Positions 56,454 through 64,000 of a stretch of 64,000 bases of DNA are shown here, in pieces. The stretch spans positions 26,619,681 to 26,683,680 of the forward strand of contig NC_088786.1 in the NCBI RefSeq assembly GCF_949628265.1. Direction: 5' to 3'. The position numbers and the translations under genes are program-made. The number at the start of each line of letters is the position of its first letter. The stretch's first letter is position 1. Source of the DNA: Cloeon dipterum (taxonomy: Eukaryota > Arthropoda > Insecta > Ephemeroptera > Baetidae). Under the pieces are notes generated by a model, which ran no database searches, was not told the DNA's origin, and worked only from the letters and a program-made list of their open reading frames with translations.

Positions 56454-58010
56454 TTAAATTTCCAGTTGGAATTGCTCTTGGCCTTCGTCACCACCAGCGG
56501 TGACTTCTGAAAAAATAAATCACAATGAATTAGTCATACGTGTGAATCAGAAGAGGAAATGGTGACGTGAAATTTAAAATTCTGGAAAAACGTAAAACAA
56601 GGAAAAACCGGAAAAGTCGGCCACTCATGATTTAACACGTGGTCACCAGACAACATTATATTTTTTTAATCATACTGATATGACTCATATTTTAGCTCAC
56701 CTTTCTTAGCAAGACTGCACAATGGGGACTTTGGTAAAACCTGGTCAGGTGCACCTCTGGTGATGCCAGGAATGGAAGGGAGGTTCTTTGGCGGGGTTCT
56801 TGCCAGAGGCGAGTTCCTCATTTGCAGCAAAAACGATCTGTCATACACGATCCTGGTTCCTGGAATTAAATCATAATATATTAATATAGCTCAGTCTATT
56901 ATGTTCACTCTAGTATTTGTTTTGAAACGTTTTTTATTGGGTGGTAGTGGCTTCGCCCAGAGAACATGAAGTAAACACATTTCCATTATGTTGGAGAATT
57001 TACACCCCTTTAGGCGATAAATCTATTCTCGTCCTCCTTTTGTTTGTTATTACTCTGGCGTTGTGTTTCAGAAAAACAATTATTCACTTGTGCAGAAATT
57101 TTCTGTATAAAATTTTTTAATGTCAAACAAAACAGATGTTTTGAACTCGCAACACAAAGTAATGGATTGAGACGACCTATAGAAAATATTTGAATGATGA
57201 TTTGGTGAGTAATTTGAGGATTTTTTCCAAATTAAATTTATCATTGGAAGTAAAAGAGTGCAGCAAACAAGTAATTTGTTTGTTTGTTGAAAAACGTCTG
57301 GGTGAAAACTATATAAAATGTTTACTAACAATAATAAGGAAAGCTTACATTCATGGCATATTTCTGCAGCTTAATCAGCATGAGAAAAATTATTTTCTAT
57401 TTCAAACCAATTGATTTGCGTTTTTATTATAGAAGGCATTCTTCTAAGACGCCACGCTCGTTCGCACTATAATACCACATGTGTGGCTTGCCACAAATTA
57501 ACTGCAGCAATATCTCGCGAGCACAATCTCAAAAAAGCGTCGTCGCGAGACCAGCGACTGAATGTAAGATAAAAATAATATATATGCCGAACAGCCTCCC
57601 AGACTCCAAACGCGGCCGCAAGTCAAACAAACAAACAAACAGAAATCGTGTGTTCCCGAATGATCCCAAGGGAATAACGGAGCGGCCCGGGCGCTAAGGG
57701 TGCTTGACAATCGGCTCCAGCCCCACCCCACCCCGTGTTTGTAAACACAGCCCCTGAAAATGGCTCGCCGAGGTCACATGATCGCGTCCATTTTGCTCTT
57801 TAAATGCTCGCTTGACAACAACCCTGGAGCGGGGTTCACGCGGGCCCTGGGGGCATCACGAGACTCACCTCCAGGGGTAGTCGAATAAAGGGTGCCTCCG
57901 GGGGTGGTCGAGTAATCCATGGGCAATTGGGTCGCATCGTTGATGACCACATGCCTCGATGGGATCGACTGGCTCTGGGTGGCCTGCCTTGCGATAGGGG
58001 ACGCAGACAT
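56454..58010 (-). CDS. 4E-BP: Eukaryotic translation initiation factor 4E-binding protein (4E-BP, Drosophila Thor)
   Basis: Small disordered repressor that competes with eIF4G for eIF4E; mTORC1 phosphorylation releases it. Exons, 5' to 3': 58010-57869, 56859-56701, 56506-56454, giving 117 aa, the family's usual length. The canonical eIF4E-binding motif YDRSFLL is at residues 53-59. Priming phosphosites TTPGG occur twice (Thr36 and Thr45), and the hierarchical sites NSP (Ser64) and RTPP (Thr69) are conserved. The C-terminal TOS motif reads FQLEI instead of FEMDI/FEMDL. The N-terminal RAIP motif of vertebrates is absent. Intron 1 is 1 kb and carries a palindromic forkhead site. This is a key nutrient and stress effector. 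Confidence 0.96.
57624..57641. repeat. (CAAA)n microsatellite
   Basis: Four consecutive CAAA units (AAACAAACAAACAAAC) in 4E-BP intron 1. Short and of no obvious function. Confidence 0.6.
57735..57748. promoter_or_regulatory. Palindromic forkhead (FOXO-type) site in 4E-BP intron 1
   Basis: GTGTTTGTAAACAC: GTAAACA on one strand with mirrored AAACAC arms about a GT centre. It lies about 120 bp downstream of the first 4E-BP exon. The Drosophila 4E-BP gene (Thor) is an established FOXO target, so a functional site here is plausible but untested. Confidence 0.45.
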
Positions 58011-61000
58011 TCTTTCGGCAGAACCTGGGGGTGGCAGCCGGGGGCGGGACTCGAGGGTCTCTTGAGATCACAGCTTCACAACAGTGCACGTGCCGAATGC
58101 CGACTCAACTGGCGACTAGCGACTTCGAACGCAGTTCACGGTGCTCACTTCGAAATACCTCAATGGCCTTTGGTGTTGCGGTGGGGTCTCTGCTCGCTTT
58201 CGGTTTCATTCTGCAAACGTCGTACCGGTACGCTCGCCAAATCTACCGGTTTTTGTTTAATTTGCGCCGCTGATAAATTCATACAAATTTAACTTCTATT
58301 TTAAATATTTTAAATATGATCAAAAATTAGATCCAACAAGATTAGTAAAATAAAAATTTATCTTTGTTCGCTTAAAATCCACTTTCAATTTTGCTAAAAT
58401 ATCGGTCTAATTCGTCCTCCTTTTTCAATCGTAGTAAAAGCCTCTACGCAGTTTTGTCCCTCCACTCTCTCGTACCCCTCAATCCCCTACACGCCAGGAC
58501 GGAGGAGCTAATTAAATTCACTTTTCAAAAACTTTATTTCCATTCAGAAAATAAATTTAAACGTGGCTCAATCTGCACTAATAAAATAGTAATCCAATCT
58601 CCAGCTCCACAAAGGTGGTCAGCAAAAACTTAAAATTACTCTGATGAAAAGACGAATTCCGTCTCTCGATTTTTTGTGGTGCCGGGCAAACTGCGGCATT
58701 CTCCTGCGGCGCCGGTTGTGCTAACTGCGTAGTAATCCGGAGTGGGGCGAAAAAAAGCGAAATTTTTGCCAGCTTATTAGCATTGTTGTGCGCACCAAAA
58801 AGCGTTTTCGCTGTCGTCCAAGGCTCCACAAGTCCAAAGCTTGAGAGTTTGACGATATCCATACGCCCTCACTTGCTCCAACGACAATATATGCGCGGAC
58901 TAAACTATTATACACGCAGACACACCGGCCGGCAGTATGTAAATGATTTTAACAGCTCGGGCAATAATTGCTATATTCCAGCATTAAAATGATTAAATTT
59001 TTAAGTGGTAGGCAAGGTGGCCAAGGTGACACACTGGGAAAATAAAAATTTCATTGTAAGATTTATTTTTATTGAAGTACAATGAAGTTCTTTCAGCTCT
59101 GAAGAAAAATTGACATCAGACAAAAGTTGCAGTACAACGCTTTGCGCGACAGTTCGGTGCTGAATTCGAATAAGGTCAATACTCGAAGAAAATCTGACTG
59201 GAAGCATTCATTATCTGGCTGTGAAATGTGAAACGACGAGATTATAAATCCAAATTCCGCGCACAGCAACGAACAAACGTCTCGCAGCCTTGCATAATAC
59301 TCCTGCTGCTCGCATGTTTTGTCGCGTGATTAAAGAAATCCCGAGAAAAAAGCCAATCTGGATTATCTGGACCGTCGTTGCAAGATAAAGATTTTCATGG
59401 GATGAATCAATATTATTTTTTTATCAGTACGGCTGCTACGCATTTTTGTTAAAAAACAAGCTGGCTGGCTGAGCGACGACCCAGTAATTAAAACGAAACG
59501 CAGTTGCGAGTGCGTGCGCGGCAGGTGCACTTAAAATATGCCAAAAAAAAAACAAGGTGGCGCCACGTTCCCTGCCGGTAATTTGTTGCATTGCAGCACT
59601 TCTCCTCTATATTACTGTAATATACCATCCAAAATTGGATGCTGTTTATTCCAGATAACCGAATGTGGCTGTTTTTTTTGCGTCGGAAAGTTAGAAACTC
59701 TCTTCACTTTACCATTCTCAAGGTCAAAGCTTAATAATTAACTGACCGATTATTTCGTCTCTTTTGAAGCGCAACTAACTGACGGTAAAATTTTTATAAA
59801 AATGATAAAGAAGTAACACCAGGAAGTCGAAATTCCAGGTGCTGCTGACGCACGATCAGGAATAAAACGAGTTGCGGGCGCGAAAGGCCACGTGTCGTGT
59901 CTACACTGAGTCTGCGGCCGGCTGTGACACGCTCATATTTATTTATCAAATTTTATCCGGAATCGGGTGTGTTCGTGTTCGAAGAGTGCGCATAGCAACC
60001 CGCGTGCATTTAATATGAAGGTGGCGGCGTGTGGTGTGTTCTGTTCACTCGCTGCTTGCTCTCTCGCTCCTCGTTCTGAGTGAGTAGGACGAGCCTTTTA
60101 TTCGGCCTTGGTGCACACAGCACTGCTCGGAGCCAGCCGGTTACGGCGTTAACTCGCTCTTAATATTCCAGCGCCGGCCGCCGCTGATTTTGCTCCGCAC
60201 ATCTCTCACTCGAGGACAAATAAAGCGGCCGGGGCACCCCCAAATCCAAGCGATAGACACCTGAGGACCGGCGTTGCCAAACAGGCAGGCAGGCGCTAGC
60301 AATAAACGATAAATATAAAATTAAAAAAACTCGCTCCGTCGCCGCTTCCGCAATCGATTGTCTTGTTCACAGCGTCGCGTCTGACCGACTCTTAATTCTT
60401 TTATTTTATGGGCAGCCGCCGATTTTGCACACTGCACTGATCTGACTCAAGGTGCTGCAGACCTGAGCTGCGCTGCATTAAGTGACTCTTTTGAATTTCA
60501 CTGCTCTCAATATTTTGCTGGCAAAATGGCAAGGGTCGAGATATTTAAATTATGAATGATCTGGGGCCATAATTTTTTTTAGTAATAAAAACGTAAATAA
60601 ATGAGGGTTTGAAATCATTATTTCTAATTTAAAAGACGACGCACACTGAATTCCATTCAATGCAAAACCATTAAGGGCAATTTCAAGCACATCTATTTTA
60701 TTCATTATTTTTCCATAGAAAGAATTTGCAAACAGGACAGAAATTTCTAAAATCCTCTTGCCGCAGTAAGTATCAAAACTTCAAAAGGTAAAAGGTCTGC
60801 TGCGAACTTTAGCGATGTACGATTTTTTATGTGCAGAATGTGATTGAGAATGAGTGATATTAAATTATCTACCCCAACAAATACTGCAACAGAAATAACA
60901 AATATATCGGGTAACGCTTTTGAGTCATGTACACTGAAAGTGAGGCAATCGTTATCAAGTTCTTCTATTTTTTTCGCAATAAACAAACTCCCGAGAAAAG

Positions 61001-61081
61001 GAAAAAAATATTGATGACTTTATGAAAGAATATGGAACTAGGCACCCTCGATCTATTAAGAAAATCTTTCTTGAACCATGT

Positions 61082-61210
61082 GTATTTCTAAACATATGCG
61101 AGGCTGACGTCAATGCTATGAAAAAATTTAACGGCACCAGTGTTTAAGGTTGAAGTGCACCACTAACCGGGAGGGCCGCTCTATCTTGCTTAAATTCTGA
61201 AATTTTATTA
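61082..61210. repeat. Dispersed direct repeat, copy 1
   Basis: About 128 bp, starting GTATTTCTAAACATATGCGA. It is repeated at 61763-61890 with scattered substitutions. The two copies share CAATGCTAT, AACGGCACCAGTGTTTAAGG and CTCTATCTTGCTTAAATTCT in the same order and spacing. Probably fragments of a mobile element. Confidence 0.75.
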
Positions 61211-61721
61211 TCGTAGCGAGGTGCTAAAAACCAGAATGTATATATGAGATTTTATTTGTCGCGCACGAGTTGCGCCGTACTTGGGCGAGTCAGCGGCAGA
61301 AACACTGCCGCGGGATATGCTGGTTGGAAAATCATTACCTAATTGCACAATGTGAGATGTGAGGCCGATTTCACCCGACACTAAATGAGATTAATTAATC
61401 TCTGGTTTCCGCCAATTCATCAGCCCTGAGGCTCATAAGCAAACGCATGACATCCAGAGAGGAGGCATGTGCACTCAAAATAACAAAATCAATGTTTGAG
61501 TTTGAATATATTTTGCATTGAAAAATGCTCCGTATTCCTATTTCCCGACTCTGGTTTACAACATGCTTCTAATCAGAAAACAGCCGATTTAGTGTACCTT
61601 TTTTGTTGTGTCTGTCTTTATTAATATTCTGTTGGACAAGAATTTATCAAGATGAGTTAAAATTTGTCCTTTAAAGACAGATTTATCAGGAGTTAAGATG
61701 ATGAAATTAAGATTTTTATTT

Positions 61722-61763
61722 AAAAAGGCATTAAAAAACGATTTTCCTTTTCATTCTAAAACG
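61722..61763. repeat. Second direct repeat family, copy 1
   Basis: About 42 bp including GATTTTCCTTTTCATTCTAA. It repeats at 61901-61942, so the two copies flank copy 2 of the longer repeat almost exactly. Confidence 0.65.
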
Positions 61764-61890
61764 TATTTCTAAATATACGAGGTTGACGTCAATGCTATTA
61801 AAACAATTCAACGGCACCAGTGTTTAAGGTTTAAGTGCGCCACTAACCGGAAGGGTCGCTCTATCTTGCTTAAATTCTGAATTTTTTTAT
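61763..61890. repeat. Dispersed direct repeat, copy 2
   Basis: Partner of the 61082-61210 repeat, about 680 bp downstream in the same orientation. It is bracketed by the shorter repeat at 61722-61763 and 61901-61942. Confidence 0.75.
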
Positions 61891-61900
61891 TTTATTTCAT

Positions 61901-61942
61901 AAAAAGCATTTAAAAGTGATTTTCCTTTTCATTCTAAAACGG
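61901..61942. repeat. Second direct repeat family, copy 2
   Basis: Shares TGATTTTCCTTTTCATTCTA context with 61722-61763. Its placement just after the longer repeat suggests a composite or target-site-like structure. Confidence 0.65.
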
Positions 61943-62154
61943 TTTCGAGTGCAAAAAAGCGCTTGTCGATTCAAGGAATGTGATATAGTTCCTCGAGGTT
62001 AACCTGAGGCGCTTCAAAATTTACTGGACCTGCTCGCTCGCAAAGTGATTTTATAAATAAGAGAGATCTGTTGTTCCAAGAGTCATCGGTGGGTCGCGAA
62101 CTTTCAACTCAAAAGTTGCAGCGTTTGCAAAACAGATCGTCGGCTGGCTAGATG

Positions 62155-62190
62155 TGAATAAATACGCGCGAGCTGCATTCAACGGAGCGT
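62155..62190 (+). promoter_or_regulatory. Possible TATA-type core promoter
   Basis: AATAAATAC near 62157 is followed about 20-25 bp later by GCATTCAACGG, within a GC-richer block of about 250 bp. It resembles an insect TATA/initiator arrangement. No coding exon was found downstream within the window, so this is weak. Confidence 0.2.
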
Positions 62191-62644
62191 GGTGTGAAAA
62201 AAGCAGCAAGACGTGCCGAGAGTCGCATTCTGAGGAGCGAAACTGTCGAGAGAGTTGCACTCGCGGCCGAAAATACAGGGCGGGGTCGCTATTTTGGGAC
62301 GCACGCGTGCCTTCTTTTTTCACTCGCCTTTGACTTCCTCGCCGGCATTTATTTCTTTATTAAACCACCGTTTAGACACATCCGTTTAATTTAAAATAAG
62401 ATTGAACACCTGCGTATGTCGCTTATGAGAGCTCGTGCTTAGATAGTAATAAAATCACGACTTCACGACCGCATACTATCTGGTTCAATTTTTTTAAACA
62501 GCATGTTCTCTCGGCGAAGGCTTCAAGAAATGAGTTCGAAGAGAAAAATGACATGAAGGCGAACGAACTAAAACTGGATGAGAGCCAATCGCATAATTGA
62601 CGCGACAATGTTGAAACCGAAATCCTTTTATATTAAATGCGGCG

Positions 62645-62658
62645 TTGTTTGTAAACAA
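62645..62658. promoter_or_regulatory. Palindromic forkhead (FOXO-type) site
   Basis: TTGTTTGTAAACAA, containing GTAAACAA (TTGTTTAC on the minus strand) with mirrored arms, the same GT-centred shape as the site in 4E-BP intron 1. The target gene, if any, is unknown. Confidence 0.3.
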
Positions 62659-64000
62659 TGCTGCAATTTCTTGTCAAAAGATAAAAAGCAAAGTCCTCCA
62701 TAGTGTATAGGTATAGGAAGTGACTTTTGATTTGTCTGCGTTATTATTTTCAAACTGTCTCGCATTTATTACTTTATTCCTAGTTAAAGGCCATTTCCAT
62801 GTACTGTAGTACAAGGCTACCATTAACAAGTTAATAGAGTAATGGAGCTGTTACGTTGCTGTATGCAAATTAATTAAAAGTGTGACACGCAACATTTCCA
62901 TCTCGTTTGATCAAATGAGTCAATTATGAATTGTAAAAGTGTCGACCAGCTTTGCAAAATGAAAAACTCGGTGATGATTGAGTAGAAAATCATAAAAAAA
63001 ACCTAGTAGTTAATTTATCTTGTGTGTCTTACATAATTGGAGAGCACATTTTCTTGGCGGCGTTTGAAATGAGCTAGTTGGGTCAAAAGCACTTTGACAG
63101 TGAACCGGTTTTGGCGTAACGTTCGAGACACTTAAAAAATCTGATGAAACTTCCTTCTGTTGAGATGGAACAAGTATCAAAACCAGTTCCAAAAGTGCAT
63201 TCAAAAGCTACCAGTAATTAGTAACGATGTTATATCAATTTCGCTCTGAGAAACCACAAGCGATTTCCAGGAAGCAAATAAATCCGCAAACTGTATATTG
63301 TATATGTACAAGGTTGAGATGCTTGTTCTAATAATAAAGCGCAAGAAGCAAGTCCTATGTTCTAAAATGCTACCATAGGCGATAAATTTTGCTTCATTGA
63401 TCATAATGCGCCCCTGGCTGCTAAGGGAAATCGTAAAAATTGATTGTGCGCCGGCAGTAAACAAGAAATTATAATGTTATCGATTTCATAGAACCCTGGA
63501 GATGCTTCTAAGAGATGGATCAATATACAAATCTTAATCTTGAGAGATAACAACACATAATGTCTGGAAGCTATTAATACAATTACTACAAAATCTATTT
63601 TTGTAGATATAAAAAATATATACTATAAGATATTATTTCCTCTTTCACGTCATTTCACAAACTCAAGTGAAAATTAAAAACTTTCCAGCCATAAAATTTT
63701 AAAAGTAACTGCGTTGCAAAATTATCACGCATTGATTAATGACGTTAAAGCAACCTTGACTGCGTAATTCTGCTATCTGAAGAATAGAAACATAAAAAGG
63801 AAAACAAAGTGATACATTCAATAGCAGAAAATGACACACGTGCGGAACTCGAGCTGCGGGGTAGAGCGCAAGTGTGACGACAGAGCAACCAGAGGTGCAG
63901 GTGCAACTTGCGATTGCCTAATTTTATCTCACCGAAGGCCTTGGTAAAGCCAAAGGTCAATTTTTTCCATCGTTCTTTATCACAAGGAAAGAAAAAATAT

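Larger units (their letters stand above)
58011..64000. other. 4E-BP upstream region and gene-poor 3' end of window
   Basis: No coding gene is recognised in these 6 kb. 58011-58300 is the 4E-BP 5' leader and promoter. GC-richer patches near 59.5, 59.85-60.45 and 62.05-62.35 kb look like promoter or first-exon DNA for a gene that may lie beyond the window. A 22-codon ORF at 60015 (start MKVAACGVFC) is too short to judge. A dispersed direct repeat occupies parts of 61.1-61.95 kb. Confidence 0.5.

Noticed and set aside
60015-60083. 22-codon ORF in a GC-rich block
   Set aside because: Too short, no family resemblance and no splice donor in phase; could be a leader ORF of a gene outside the window but this cannot be supported.

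Overview
This 64 kb window is eukaryotic nuclear DNA, almost certainly from an insect or other arthropod. Genes are split by spliceosomal GT/AG introns, many only about 49-60 nt long. Gaps are AT-rich, genes lie on both strands without operons, and one gene is a ZAD-type C2H2 zinc-finger factor, a family characteristic of arthropods. I cannot place the order or species. All gene models were assembled by eye from reading frames, splice signals and remembered family resemblance; no database search or transcript was available.

Layout. (1) 1-3.9 kb: no gene recognised. (2) 3.9-8.9 kb, plus: UTP-glucose-1-phosphate uridylyltransferase. (3) 10.7-14.8 kb, plus: folliculin-interacting protein (FNIP), preceded by a foldback repeat and a cluster of forkhead and M-box-like sites. 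(4) 15.1-16.9 kb, minus: Rad23, convergent with FNIP. (5) 18.0-22.2 kb, plus: exosome nuclease DIS3/RRP44, divergent from Rad23. (6) 22.7-24.2 kb, minus: SLC35C2-like transporter. (7) 25.3-26.0 kb, minus: SOSS-B/NABP single-strand DNA-binding protein. (8) 27.7-31.8 kb, plus: pyruvate dehydrogenase phosphatase with an upstream ORF. (9) 32.3-33.2 kb, minus: leucine-rich-repeat protein, 5' end unresolved. (10) 33.2-38.6 kb: long gene-poor gap. (11) 38.6-42.1 kb, plus: ZAD zinc-finger protein. (12) 42.6-43.6 kb, minus: BABAM1/MERIT40. (13) 45.3-48.0 kb, plus: splicing factor CDC40/PRP17. (14) 48.8-51.4 kb, plus: TMEM181. (15) 52.2-55.3 kb, minus: ethanolamine-phosphate phospho-lyase-like PLP enzyme with an unusual site. 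(16) 56.5-58.0 kb, minus: 4E-BP. (17) 58-64 kb: no coding gene seen; GC-rich promoter-like patches and a dispersed direct repeat.

Most genes are single-copy housekeeping genes and do not form one pathway. Several touch nutrient control: UGP (UDP-glucose), PDP (pyruvate entry to the TCA cycle), FNIP (folliculin/mTORC1/AMPK axis) and 4E-BP (mTORC1 effector). The forkhead-type sites near FNIP and 4E-BP fit that theme, but this is inference. I found no credible new multi-gene system. The best leads are the altered PLP-binding loop in the phospho-lyase-like enzyme, the regulatory cluster upstream of FNIP, the palindromic forkhead site in 4E-BP intron 1, a strong intronic hairpin in the phosphatase gene, and the repeats at 10.1 and 61 kb.
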